DNA of 64,000 nucleotides from Turnera subulata (taxonomy: Eukaryota; Streptophyta; Magnoliopsida; Malpighiales; Passifloraceae), in the NCBI GenBank assembly GCA_028386065.3, contig JAKUCV010002421.1, positions 42,458 through 106,457 of the forward strand, read 5' to 3'. Position numbers and translations under genes: made by a program. Under the pieces are notes generated by a model, which saw only the letters and a program-made list of their open reading frames with translations, made no database searches and was not told where the DNA came from. Below, one piece after another: positions 1-12,002 of the stretch (positions are counted from its first letter, which is position 1; each line of letters begins with the position of its first letter).

Positions 1-1604
1 GTGGTGCGGAACCTCATGACAAGTCTAATTGACTGGAATAAATTTTTTAATCATAACTATACGTTGGAAACAAGTTTAAATCCATCGAAACTGATAACTC
101 ACATCTAGGGTAAATTAGTTAGCTATCAATATTTTTTTTGGCATAAACAATGCGCATAAATTTAAGATGGTTTGATGAAAAGAAATTTACGAAATCATAC
201 TTGCCCATGTGAAGCGCACTAAAACAAGACCCGATACTTGGCCTCTCTTAACTTTGTGAAAATTGCAATAACAATGTTAATATAAGTCTCCAAGGGTTAG
301 CATTTAAGCATCCGGTGTCAATCTACGTGTTCCTTTACCAGCATAGACACACATATATATATAGAAATCAAACTAACAGACCACATGCCGGCTTACATTA
401 AGGCAAACCAAATGCTAAGTATATCATTAGCCAAGTATAGCCTGAGCTTAAGAATAATGGTTCATTAAAATGAAAGACAGGAGTCGCACGCTGAACTAGA
501 CGTGTAGCAATGCATAGCAATGTAAATGTTTCATCTCCTCCATGCATTCTATGAAACCATAAAATAGACTTGTCTTGTAATAAGTTACCAACCCATGACC
601 CCAACACAAGCAATGTTTCCTGGCAAGATTTATTTATAATTATAATGGAACAGAGGATCATGAGTACTTTATAAATATAATGTTATAATCGATCTAAACC
701 GTAAACAAAAATGAAAGAAATCGGGTCATTACCTGTTCAATTGAATCGACCATAGGTAATGGCAAAGTCGATCGAAGAACCACTCAAACAAATACCAGAA
801 CATGCCACAAGAAACTTGGCCTCCATTGACACAACAACCCAAAACCAAAGCCATGCCATCAAAACCCCACCACCCCCACCAATCAACACAACCCAAAGAA
901 AACCCGATTAATCACAGAACCCCAAGGGTCTAGTAGAGGAGAAGGAAGAGGAGAAGAAATCAAAATAAAAGGAAGAAACAGTGGAGGCGGCGCGACTTAC
1001 ACAGCGATGCCGAAATCCCTTCGCGGCCCAGACCTCACACTGCCCGCGCCTCCACCTTCATTGCAGCGACAGCGGTGGTTAGGAGGAGGAGAAAAGATGG
1101 TGGTGGTGACGGTTTTGAGGAAGAGGAGAGAGAAAAATTGTGGAATGGGGAAGAAGAAAATGGAAGAGAAAAGAGAGGAAGGGGAGTGGCGTCGTTCGGG
1201 TGAGAAGAGAAAAAAAAAGGGACGATAGAGAAAGTGAGGGATTTTATACCTTAGGGTTAGGGTTAAGACCAGCCGAGACCAAAACGACGTTTTGGTCTCA
1301 GGCGCCGTCAACATGCCTTCCCTGGTCAAAACGCATACTCATCTGTGTTATATGTTATAACCTCCGAGAACGACGTAGTTTCGATTAAAACTACTCCAAA
1401 CCATGTGTTTTAAACACAAATGTAGATAACATTGAATTCCTGAATAAAAATTAGTTCCCACATAAAAGATGATATCACCAAGGAAATAAAATATTTTCCT
1501 CGACCATAAATACCCGAAAAAGTCTCGAGGATAAAATTGGAAAATAAATTCTAAAAATTACGAAAATACATAGGAATTAATAACCAAAAATCCGGGGCGT
1601 TACA
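1..1604 (-). mobile_element. Chromovirus-like LTR, partial, cut by the window edge
   Basis: Read on the minus strand the block begins with TGTAACGCCCCGGATTTTTG at 1604, the same kind of terminus as the LTRs starting at 9715, 21566 and 59408 and ending at 58843. The segment 1230-1604 matches 58480-58843 closely over most of its length, including the AAAACGACG motif near 1272 and the 'AAATATTTTCC' stretch. A minus-strand TATA-like box (1241-1247) lies next to two telomere-type repeats (1249-1264). 1-960 diverges from the other copies, so the left limit is not visible. No coding capacity is seen; the basic low-complexity frames around 1000-1390 are LTR leader sequence. Confidence 0.6.
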
Positions 1605-2635
1605 TCCACGACCTTTGTATCCCTAGAAATCTATAAATAGAACCTCCTCCTGCCTACTCATTTTACACATGGACATCTAGACACACACACCCATAAGCTT
1701 AGAAGAGCTTGGAGAAACTCTACTTCTCCAAGCAATTAAATACTTTTACTACTATTATTCTGCCAAAATCTCGTAGAGTTTTGCATCATAGGGCATCAAG
1801 ATTAAAGTATAGAAGCTGATCAAGGAGGAGAAAGGCAATCAAAAGCAATCTGGAAGCCAAGAATATGAAGAACCCGAGTGGAGGTTCTTGATGCGTGTGA
1901 TATCGGTAATTGATTCATATCTGGAGCTCTAGACGTCGGATTGCTGTGATTTTTGACTCTATGGAAAGCTAAGAGGGATATATAAATTTTTTTTGTTGAG
2001 TTGCAAAGCAGAATAGGTCGTTTTCTTTATTTAAATTCCAGTAGAAATCGACTGATAGTTTCTATCTAGAAACTCAAATAAGTATTCTAGCCTCTTTTTT
2101 GATTCTGAATCCTATTGATTGCTGCTGATTTGATGATATAATTTGATTTTGATATGTTTTTTTGCTGAGTTGATGATGCTATTTGTGATGATAAGCCGTT
2201 AGAAGTATGTAGGTTTGACCCTGGTTACTCGGGTACATAGGTCGTCTCAAGTTGCCAATGAGATGCAAGCCAAATCTTCTTTTTGCCCATTTTCTTTTTA
2301 TTTTCAGTTATTCATTTATTTTTTATGTAAGTAATTTGTTTGCACACGATGCACATTGTTCACAAGGCATATAATTATTCTTCAACTACACAAAGTTTCG
2401 TCCCTACACGAGTGGGTGCCTAACACCTTTCCATAAGTGACGAACCCCTGAATCCAAAAGTCTCTGGTTCGCGATGATCAACCCCTAAGAAATAGGATGT
2501 TGCCTAAAGGTTTTTCCCTTGATTTTTCCAAGAAATAAAATTAGGATGACAACTCTTTTGACATTTTGATTGTTGATTAAGAAGGTGTAAAAAGGTGAGG
2601 AGGCCAAAGGGATTGATTTGGCCCAGGTCCTCACA
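1605..2635 (+). mobile_element. Tat-type Ty3/gypsy LTR, 3' part
   Basis: A TATAAATA box at 1632-1639 is followed by a GCTTGGAGAAACTCTACTTC stretch that also occurs in the Tat LTRs at 27018 and 39185, and the block ends in GGTCCTCACA at 2635. The minus-strand LTR at 41721 starts with the complement of that end. The region 2400-2460, with its 'GGGTGCCTAACACC' motif, is shared with 28384, 40570 and the complement of 41930. The 5' (U3) part is missing, replaced at 1604 by the chromovirus-like LTR. No primer-binding site follows, so this is probably a 3' LTR or a fragment. Confidence 0.6.
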
Positions 2636-5600
2636 AAAATTGATGCATCCTCATTATAGTTCCAAAAGCTTCATGCATAGTTATGCATACGGTTTGCATA
2701 TAGAAAGGTAGTCCATGCCTAAAGTCAAACAAATATTTTCCATGGATTTCATGCATCATCATGCATATTAAGCATACAAAAGAAGATAGGACTCATGCAC
2801 CATGTCTTTTCAAAACCCGGGATGCATTCTCATACACACTTTTCACGCATAGCCATGCATACCACATAAATCATATATGCATACTCATGCATAAGTTGGC
2901 GTAAGGTAGTGTAGAGGTACCTAGACCTGTCAAGAACAAGATTGAGAGCCGTTTTGGCCCATGCTTTGCAAGCCAAGGGGTAGAACCTTCGGGTAAGCAT
3001 ACCTCGAGGAAACAATGAAGCGAAAGGCGAAGAGAAATAACAAACGGAAGAGATCGGACGAAGAAGACCCAAGACAAGGAAGCCACCCACAACTGGTCAC
3101 CCATGGCGGCCAAGCATGGACGGCAGGTGTAGCCCATGGTTTTGCATGGTCGGTGGGCCCCATAGGCTTTGTTTGAGCGCTTTCTATCCATGCAACAATC
3201 TCAACCCCTATTTTACAATTTATTTGGAAAAAATATTTGTACCAAAAAATTCTAGTCGTCGATACGAGAGCGCCCATATTTTTTGGAATTTTTCTGGTTT
3301 AGGAAGGTCCCGGAATAATTTTTAGAAAAAAATCCAAAAAGTGGAAAAATTTTGCCCATGACAGGACCGGCCATGTACGTGCCCAGACCGTCCACACACG
3401 TGACTGGTCGGCCATAGGCAAAAATTTCCCTCCTTTTTTGTTTTTGCTGCCGAAAGTGCATTGAACTCGGATTTGAACGCCATTTTTTCCAATATTCATC
3501 TTTTTCAGGGCGTGACACACCTTGAAAATATTTTGAGAAGTTTTTTGGCACCCAAAGAGTCCCATTTGAATTTTTAAAAAACAATACATGCGAATCAGAG
3601 GCAATTTCAGGATTTTCACTAAAAATTTGTTATTCATCCGTTTTCTGAACCTTTTTTTGCAACGGGAGCGTAGAGAGTATGAAATTCCATCATTCTGTAT
3701 TTTTTGAGAGTTTTTCAAGACCCGGGCGGGCTGCGTTTTGATTTTACAAAAATTTGATCGTGACCTGGCCTAAGACCTGTGTAAATTCTTATGCAATTGT
3801 ATAAAATGTGTTCCTAGTTAGAATCACAAGCTGTTTTTTGCAAAAACCTTTAGAAGACAAGGGGTAGAATCTCCAAAATTGTTTTAATAATTTTCCAAGC
3901 CCCGCATGGGCCCGTTTCGAATAAATTTGTTTTTGCCTAAAACCATGAACTGAAGCCATGCCTGAAGTCAGGGAACCTATCCTTTTTAGATTTCCATTTG
4001 ACAAGTGTCATAGCCTAAAACTATAAATAGGGGTCTCCTCCCCTCATTTTTTCTTCACCACGAGAGTCCTGCTCTCTAGTGCACGTTTTTGTACTTTTCA
4101 ATCTCCCTTCGCTCACTCTAAGTTGAAAATAAAGGGTTTAATATTCGCCTTCTTTTACCTCTCTTGCCCCTCTCTTAAGTCGGAATTCGGGCACGAAGTT
4201 GTCGTCTTCCTAATCATCCTTTTGCACGTTAGAGCTATCTCTCTCTCCGTCTAAGGTTTGGTTTCAAGTTTTCACCGTTGCTACGATGCTGAAACCATTC
4301 TAGCAAATCATTGGAGCTATGCCGTCGTAATGCCGAAGTTATCTCTTGTATTCTGGTTGTTATAGGCTGTCGTAATGCCGGGTCCATACCCTGTATTTTC
4401 GTTGTTCTATGCCGTCGTAATACTGGAATTTCTTCGGACTACTTGTCGGCATCCCGTTGACCCAAAAAATGCTAAAATGGTTTCAGTACTCGCTAATGTA
4501 CGTATGGAAACCCCCTTTACGTTTATGCACTTGTGTGATTGTTTGTGTTGCAATTTATCGCATCATAAATATTGTGTTGCATTTTTTGTTTCGATTCTTA
4601 TATGTTTGTGTGCTTTCTTGTTAGTATTGGATATTAGGGGGTCCCTAAGGATGAAATGGGTATGTCTACTAAGATAGGCCCTAAACCAACTTGTGCAGTC
4701 GATGTAAAAATCTTTAAACTTAGTTTTCCAAGATACTTTTTCTTCAATGATAATGATATCTTAAAAGATAGTAGCTTCAATAAATGATGATATCTTCAAT
4801 GATGATTTAAAATGTTTTCAACAATGCTATTTGAAAATCCATTTGGGCATGAGCATCTTTATAGATGCACTCTTATGTCAAATACACCCATCTTTGTACA
4901 AAATGAGTTTTGATGCATAAAAAGCCAACCTTCCTTAAAATTGCATGTTTTTAAAGAAAAAATTCTAAAACTTTGTTTTCCAAACAAAAGATGCCTTCGC
5001 CAAAAATCTCTTTTCGAAAGAATATGTGAAATAACAGAAATGAATATTTTGACAACCAATCACCCTCTTTGTATCGATGCTTGGTGTCTGAATGCGGCAA
5101 AGGAAAGCGGAGCATCACCCGTGTCAAACATTTGTCTATGTTTAGACACATCATCTTAGAAAAATGGTTTTCGACTAAAGCATCTCATGTTCTCTAAACT
5201 TGCTCATCCTTATACTTTGAAAATTGCTTTTATGCACAAAATTCCATCTTTTCATGGAAATTACATATGTTTGCATTGAAAATCCCTTTTTAATGCCAAA
5301 TGAGTTTTGCACAATGCCTTTGTTTTGAGACACTTTCTGAGAAGAGTTATTGCACGCACTTAGTACAGTGCTTTGAAAAACTAAGCCCATCGTTCTAGCA
5401 CGGGGCACTAAAATTCGCTTAAGTGAAGCTCGGGCCAATCCTAGAAGAAGAAGCAGATTTGCCTTAGGGATTCCCATCTAGAATAACTACGAGAGCTTTG
5501 GACCCAAGAATAGGGGGTACGTAGGCAGTCTCAAGTGGATGAGGCGCAAGCTCAAATATGTTTATATTTTTCATTTCATTTCGCATGTACACCTTTCACA

Positions 5601-5840
5601 AGCGCACTTTGCATTTGATTGTTTGTTTGTTAACATGAAGTATATGATCCAATTATGAAGTGTACACATTGACTTTGACATCCAATATCATCGGCATTGT
5701 CATAGTGAAGATGGTGGTTAGCGATAAACAAATCCTCTGACTCTCCTCTTGGTTTTCGAGATCTGTGCTTTATCCAGAGTCAACAACGGGTTTTTCTCAA
5801 GTTTTCCCTAATGAAACTTGGGCGGCGACTCCTTGTCTGA
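2636..5840. mobile_element. Degenerate gypsy-derived region with an LTR-like promoter
   Basis: There is no convincing gene in this stretch. It begins with several ATGCAT-rich short palindromes (2672-2890). A TATAAATA box at 4022-4029 is followed by a C/T-rich leader, as in the Tat LTRs. Near 5795-5830 a 'TTTTCTCAAG...AACTTGGGCGGCGACTCC' segment resembles the U5 part of the Tat LTRs at 28485 and 40675. I infer an old gypsy LTR whose borders I cannot place. The open frames here are short and show no domain. Confidence 0.45.
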
Positions 5841-6440
5841 AAATAAATTCTGCTTCATGGCTGGGTCATCTAAATCTCGGGCATTCCATGCCCTTGCATC
5901 ACCTAACGGGTCTGAAGGTAAGCACCACTTCACGTCTAAATCATCTAGAATTCGGGCGTCTCATTCCCTTGCATCACTTAACAGGCTTGCAAGAAACGAG
6001 GCATATCATGCCTTCTGCCTTAATGCGGACACATCATTCCCCTCGATTTTCTTTTCTCAAGATGGGGCATCATGCCCCTAGCATTATCTAACTAGGGTTT
6101 CAAAGACGGGAACCATCATGCCCTTGGCTTGGAATCATCTTGGTTATTCTTGCTCATGGTCAATAAAAAATGAGGGTACTCTACCGCTTTTCCTAGTCAT
6201 TGCCAAATAAACGGGCCCACTATGCTCCTAGGAAATCAATAAATCAAAGTGGGGTAACTTACCCCTTGTATGTTTTCATAAAAAATATCAGGACTTGGCG
6301 AGCCCTACACACATGGCATTATCCAAACAAAAAGCATTTGTCATCAATCTAGCGTGCTATTTATTACAAAACAGAAGTAGGGGCCACCGCACCCTCAATG
6401 ATGCTGATTTTTCAAAGCGGGGTATCATGCCCCTAATCCC
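5841..6440. repeat. Array of short GGGCAT/ATGCCC hairpin units
   Basis: At irregular spacing of about 40-100 bp the sequence carries short inverted repeats: GGGCAT-TCC-ATGCCC (5879-5893), AGGCAT-ATC-ATGCCT (5999-6013), GGGGCAT-C-ATGCCCC (6064-6078), GGGGTAA-C-TTACCCC (6251-6265), and GGGGTATCATGCCCC (6419-6433). The stems stay paired although their bases differ. Sequence between units is not conserved enough to be called a simple tandem repeat. The array resembles the one inside the plus-strand Tat element at 33211-39080. Confidence 0.65.
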
Positions 6441-7379
6441 GAGTCGATAAGATATTATGAATCGGCAGACCCCACACAATAGATACCCAATTCAAATAAT
6501 GTCTTTCATCCAGGGCTTAAAAACATGCAAATAGAGGTTCTATCTTGAAAAAAGACATTTAGGGGTGCAGGACCTGCTAAAACGAGGAAAGGGACCTAAT
6601 TAGAGGTGGCTCATGCAGGGAAGTCCGCAAGAGCTGGGCAGTCATGCGGGGATGAGCACCAGGGCTGGGCGGTCTTTCCGACATGACCGTCGGCCCTGTT
6701 GCGGGTTTTAAAACCCCTCCCACTCCTTGTCTCTTCATTTATTTCACTCTAAACTCTCCAAAACACAAAAACCTCTCAACCCAAACATCCTTAAACACTC
6801 TAGACTCTTCCTTTTATTCCCTTTACCCTTCTACATGGCGTCATCATCTTTTAGTCTACCAAAATCAAGAGAATATTCCATGCGAAAGTACTACCCAAAA
6901 TCCAATCGGGAGGAAGATCGAGGCACATTGTTGAAATCTCCTAGTAGACACATCTCTACTTAACTTCCTAAAGTCCAAGTAACTAGTTTCCATCGACTAA
7001 AACTCATTGAATTTTCGTTTTAATTCAAATTCGTGTTTATGCCCATATGCCTCTTGAATTCGGATTTATGTGATGTATGTTGTGTTTGATTGTTTGGAAA
7101 TGCTCTTAGGATGTCTACAATACTTTCCCCTATGCTTATTTTACGGATTAGGCACAAGAATTCAAGAATTGAGGTCTTGCCTCAATTGGGAGTTTAGGGT
7201 TCTCGGCGAATTGTGATGATTTTGGATGATTCGGGTGTTTTTTCTTTTTTGTTGTTGTAAATGCATAGAATCGATGTTGGGTGGATGGGTACTGATGGGC
7301 TTGTCCCAATTTTGGCAAATTTTGAACTTTGTCGAGGCAGGTTTCGTGATTTTCTTGTGTTTTAATCTGTAAATAAAAC
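6441..7379. other. Non-coding stretch with a possible first exon of the PMD-type gene
   Basis: 6600-6690 repeats the 'CATGCGGGGATGA' type motif found in the Tat LTRs at 27690 and 39860. From 6720 a C/T-rich leader runs to an ATG at 6835 that opens 42 codons ending at 6963, serine- and basic-rich. This could be the first exon of the PMD-type gene whose next exon seems to start at 9340, but no homology supports it. 6964-7370 looks like intron or spacer. The last nine bases, AAATAAAAC at 7371-7379, are the left target duplication of the Pack-MULE. Confidence 0.3.
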
Positions 7380-8220
7380 GGACTAATGCCTTTTTTTTGT
7401 ACCTGTGTTGCTCTTGATTATCACAATTCATACCCGTGCTCTAATTTGATCATATTTCATCCCTCAACTCACCTGTCCGAACTGGTTAACCCAATTGCCC
7501 GAAAACCGACCCAAACACTTTTCCACCCGATAAACCCAAATACCCACCCACCCACCCACATTGAATTGCTTTAAAAACTTTAATACCATCTCCGCAAATC
7601 AAAGCTTTATTATTTTCCTTTTTCTTTTGGTTTATTATTTTTTTCATAAATTTTAATTCTAAAAATAGATTGCAGAATACTAGAAGGAAAAAAAATATGC
7701 ATAGGATCCTACTTTTTGTCCCTAATTTTTTGCTTAATATTTTCTTATCTTATTCTGTAACGAAAATAACTCCCTCTATAATTGCTTAATTACTTATTGA
7801 ATCAAATCACACAAATCACGGTTATAAAAAAAATTAAATATCACTAATTCATCCTCCTCACTCATCAACTTTTCATCAATCTGTTGGGACGAAAACTCGT
7901 ATCCCACACTTTTCACCCCCACTTTGTTTTAGCAATAAAGAAAAAAAAAAACAAATTGAAACCCAATCAACTCTCTAATCTTTCCATCACAATTTCTAAA
8001 AATCAAAACCCAAAGAAACAAAGAGCCGATGTTTTGTTGTATTCAAACTAACCATTTTTTCATCGTCCTCAAATTTTTCTCTTCTTCACTTCTGCTTGTG
8101 CAAAGTTATAGTCTTTGAGGTGTTGGGAGGTGTAGGGGGCGAAGATAGTTTCTTGTATGGCTGTGGAAACTGGAGATATTTGGGGTTGCTATGCCTCTCT
8201 GATGTTCCTGATCCTCTTAG

Positions 8221-8375
8221 ATGAAGGCCATACCCTTACCCTTTGAGGAGTTTGAAGTGAAGGGGGTATTAGATTTCTCCTCTGTTGCTTCTTCTCCAGA
8301 TTCAATCCCTCTCTACCACCACCAAACATTGCAAAAGAACCAGCTTCTTCAAAAGTGGAAAACCAACAACAGCAA
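8221..8375 (+). pseudogene. Captured 5' end of a HAM/SCL6-type GRAS gene
   Basis: From the ATG at 8221 the frame reads MKAIPLPFEEFEVKGVLDFS, then a Ser-rich stretch and QLLQKWKTNN. This is the N-terminal signature of HAIRY MERISTEM / SCARECROW-like 6 transcription factors of the GRAS family as I know them; family members keep shoot-meristem cells undifferentiated and are miR171 targets. About 100 bases before the ATG also look like a gene leader. Only about 50 codons are present and the GRAS domain is absent. After about 8375 the frame runs into an unrelated fragment, so the 178-codon open frame here (8221-8757) is a chimera, not a gene. I name the family from motif recognition, without a search. 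Confidence 0.65.
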
Positions 8376-8383
8376 CAACAAGA

Positions 8384-8548
8384 ACAATCCCCATCCCTCT
8401 TATGTCCTCCTCCCTCACAACCCCGCCCTTCGTCAGGAAATCCTCCAGCGTCATCTCCCCCATTGTCCCTCCACCTGCGGCGGCAGTACGCCTCTGGTCC
8501 ACACCCCCGTGACGATCTCCTTCAAAACATCGTCCACGGTATTGCCCC
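8384..8548 (-). pseudogene. Captured fragment of a group A bZIP gene (GBF4-like), antisense
   Basis: On the minus strand one frame gives NTVDDVLKEIVTG (about 8545-8507). After a frame change the next frame gives GEMTLEDFLTKGGVVREED (about 8466-8410). Both are the conserved blocks N-terminal to the basic region in group A bZIP factors (GBF4/ABI5/AREB group), where they occur in this order. The basic region and zipper are absent. The frame change between the blocks means it cannot encode the original protein. It lies head-on to the GRAS fragment inside the Pack-MULE, so a transcript from either strand would contain sense sequence of one gene and antisense of the other. Confidence 0.65.
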
Positions 8549-9313
8549 CACCGGATTATCTATTGTATTTTTATATATTTTTTTTGCGCTTTGTGAAAAA
8601 ATTTGTACGCCTTTCACTGGAACGTCACTCACCGAAGGAAGTGTCATTTTCTTTTGGGTTGACAATTGGAATATATTATTGGTCGCCATCTCCTACTCGG
8701 GGGAGATGGAGTCGATCCTCTCTCTTCTATGTTTTATGTTTTTATTTAATTTATTAGCACTAATAAAATTGACAAAAAAATTGAAGACTTGTCCTTAATT
8801 CAGATCCATTTATTTTTTATTTTTTATTTTTAAAATAAATATTCATAAAATGGGAAAATAATAGAGAGCAGGCAGGTAGGGATTTGATTTGGGGAGGTGG
8901 AGGTTTATAAAGCAATTCAATGTGCGTGGGTATTTGGGTTATCAGGTGGGAAGGTGTTTGGGTTGGTTTTTGGGCAACTAGGTAAACCGGTTCGGACATG
9001 CGAGTGGGACCCACTTTGATGACGTGTCCTCGGAAAAACTAACACGTCATCAATTTCAGGGAGAAATCGGTAAAAAATAACCAAATCAGGCAAATCGAGT
9101 TTAAATTGGGGGATGAAATGTGATCAAATTGGAACACAGGTATGAATTGTGATAATGAAGAGCAACACAAGTACCAAAAAAGGCATTAGTCCAAATAAAA
9201 CCATGTTCTAATGTTGAAATGCATGATGTTTGTGTGTAATCTCATTCTCATGATGCATGTCTTGATGTATCTTGTCTTGGTTTGGTCTTTCCGAGCCTGA
9301 GTTGGCATGAGCA

Positions 9314-9714
9314 TTGATTTTTTCTGGTATATCTACACAGGAATCTAACGATCACCGACAGAGTTATTGCGGGGTTGCTACCCATCATCTCATCCTTGCG
9401 CATGTGAGGAAGGATAAGCCTGTCCAGGAGATAATCAAGAGGGTAGGAGTATGGAATTTCTTTTGCACATTCCGAGGGGATAAGGTCGACCTTCAGGCAG
9501 TGTCAGCTTTAGGCGAGAGATGGTGGGGCGTCACTGATACCTTTCACTTGCCTTGCGGAGAGATGACAATGACCCCCTCAGACTTCTCTCATATTACTGG
9601 GTTACTTTTCCAGGGTGCACCTTGTCTTTGATCAGGAGTTGGGCATCTGCCGTTTTTAGGAGTTGGTGGTCCTCGTGCCTTGGTGGGTCCGCCATGACGA
9701 GGTATGTAACACCC
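9314..9714 (+). pseudogene. Plant mobile domain (PMD) type gene, 5' part
   Basis: After a likely splice acceptor (CTACACAG at 9332-9339) the frame contains LILAHVRKDKPVQEIIKRVG and then ALGERWWGVTDTFHLPCGEM followed by TMTPSDFSHITGLLFQG. The pattern 'ERW...THTFHLP.GEMT.T..D...I.GL' is the hallmark of the plant mobile domain found in MAIN/MAIL1 and in many transposon-linked genes. The frame stops at 9631. The sequence is then cut at 9714 by the LTR element 9715-23886 and resumes at 23887. Whether the gene was a host gene or the cargo of a transposon cannot be told here. Confidence 0.6.
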
Positions 9715-10466
9715 CAAATTTTTGGTATTTAAATCTTATGGAATTTTCGAATTTTTTTTGAATTTTTTTATTTACAATTTTACCCTTGTAGAATTTCCAG
9801 TATTTATGGTTAAGGAAATGTTTCATTACTTCGAATATATTATACTGATATTATTATTATTATTATTATTCCGATGTGGGAATTAATTCTTATTTAGAAT
9901 TGGCTTTGAATTTTATTCGTGTGTGTGTAAAACATGTGGTCTGGTGTAGTTTTGACCAAAAATTGTTTTTGAAAAGGTCGAACACAAAACACAATGGGGT
10001 ATGTGTTTTGACCATCACGTTGACAAGGAGAGGGGGGAGATAGATGAAACGACGTCGTTTGCTAACGAAACGCCGCCGATTTGTGTACATGGCCGAACCC
10101 TAGGGTTTCCCTAGGTATGAATTCTTCTCTTTTCTTCTCTCTCCTCAGTTCTCTTTTCTTTTTTTTTTCTTTCTTTAAGTTTGGCTGCTCCTTCCCTATC
10201 TCTCCACCTCCCTCTTATCTCTTCTCGTTTACAAATCGCTGCCACCTCCACATCTTCCTTTTTCGTTCATGGCAATGAACGCCACCACTTCTTCGTCTTC
10301 TTTATTCTCCTTTTCTCTTTGCTCTTTTGCTCGCTGCTAGTCGCTACCGCCGCTGCTGTCGATCGAAGGAGGGATTGCGTGGTCTGACTCGCGTCATCGA
10401 GTCGAAGCCACACTCACATGCAGTGTTGTGGCTGCCGCTTCTCTCTCTCACCATCATGTCGCCGTC

Positions 10467-11988
10467 TGTAAGTAACCAGGTATGGAATAAAGCCCGGAAC
10501 TAATGGAGGATCCATGTGAAACGAGATAAACCTAATAACAAGATTTTCGTACCTGGTTTGGTTGAGATCTTTCACTCAACTGATGATCCGAATCAGCAAG
10601 AACCGGACAAAATCCGACTCCTCTACGGTATCCACACGAACCGTTGATGACTGCTAGCAACCGTCTCACGATCACTAACCCGAGCACTCCCGAACCGCAG
10701 TGCTAGCTGCAGAATTTCCGAGAGCTAGAGACTAGAGAGTTTGATGTGTTTTTCATGTATGAAGTGAGTGTGTTAAGTCTGAAATGAATGTGCATAATCT
10801 GATTATACAATCCATCCTTTTATACACACTTGTAATGCATAGTTTAATGAGACAATGACCAACATCATCATGAATTAACCATCATGATTATGCCTTATCT
10901 CTAATCATATCTCCACTATGCCTTAATGCTCCACTAAGCATTAATTATATATATCATCATATATATGGGATTATATATGATGGGATTACACAACATATGA
11001 CATTAATTCTTGTTCAACAATTATGATAATTAGTGAACCAAATCAACCCAAAACAACCCGGTCCAACCATGGTCTAACCACTAGCTCAATATCCTGGTCG
11101 AACCATGGGCCAACCATGTTCTAACCACTAGCTCGAATCAACAGCTCTAAGTGTGTGACCCTGTAGGCACTTGTGACGTTTGGCAATAATTGCAAACTCT
11201 CATTTACAATTATAAACATTGAGCGGTGTCTAGCAACACATCACTGCTACCCAAGCGACAAGATCAGTACTGATTCATTATTCCTCGGAAAAATGTCATT
11301 ATCCTTTCGTCACATTATCAAAATCAAACACGAGACTTGGAATATGTCATTCTCGTATATGTTTAATCTAAGGTTTCTTCATCCCCGAGTTGACTGCATA
11401 AAACAGAAAGAAATGATATCCCCATATCACTTAATCCGAGCATAGTCATGCATTTACAGTTCAACTCTATCAAGGGGCCCAACTGATAATATTCTCGTTA
11501 TAGGGGTTGGACGAATTCCATCTTGATCATACAAAACCCACTACACATTATATCATATACCCAATGATTACTCTTAGGTCTACTCATTTACGAATGACCA
11601 AGAGTAATATCAAAGTATACGACTCACATGTTGGGAACCTTGATGATCTCAGGTCTAAGGAAAATACATATAAGAACCACTAATGACAATATGAGTACAT
11701 GCAGTGTTCTTATGTCGGGTCAGTCCAGTCCACAAGTTCTCGAACTTGTACCCCGTATGTAGAACTCATATCTCATATGATTCTCAACATACGCTAGTCT
11801 TAATTTATTATTATAACCCATCCATAATAATAATTGACTAGGGACAATTCAAGAATATAAAATATTCTTAGGTTATAAATATGTGCAAGCATTTATCACT
11901 GATAAACATATTTATTGGAATAAAACCTTAATAAATATACATGACTATATAATCATCCAATGATTGGCTTTTGGGCATTACACTAACA
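10467..11988 (-). repeat. 3' LTR of the copia element
   Basis: This 1522-bp repeat matches 17030-18537. It lacks about 26 bp near its left end (after 'GTAAGTAACC') that the other LTR keeps, and has a second small insertion near 10975-11020. The differences show that some time has passed since insertion. Confidence 0.92.
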
Positions 11989-12002
11989 ATCTCCCACTTG
12001 CA

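Larger units (their letters stand above)
7380..9192. mobile_element. Pack-MULE (Mutator-like element with captured gene fragments)
   Basis: The two ends are long inverted repeats: the left end GGACTAATGCC... runs to about 7575 and the right end, read on the complement, gives the same sequence from 9192 back to about 8900. The left arm has lost about 125 bp relative to the right. A 9-bp target duplication AAATAAAAC flanks it exactly (7371-7379 and 9193-9201). Nine-base duplications and long terminal inverted repeats are typical of Mutator-like elements. There is no transposase. The interior holds pieces of two unrelated host genes (see 8221 and 8384), which makes it a Pack-MULE. It lies in what appears to be an intron of the PMD-type gene. 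Confidence 0.88.

Noticed and set aside
1249..1264. Telomere-like TTAGGGTTAGGG
   Set aside because: Only two units, inside an LTR promoter region next to a TATA-like box. It fits a telo-box, not an internal telomere.
8221..8757. 178-codon open frame as a real gene
   Set aside because: It begins as a GRAS gene start but crosses into antisense bZIP sequence and then into unrelated DNA, all within Pack-MULE ends.
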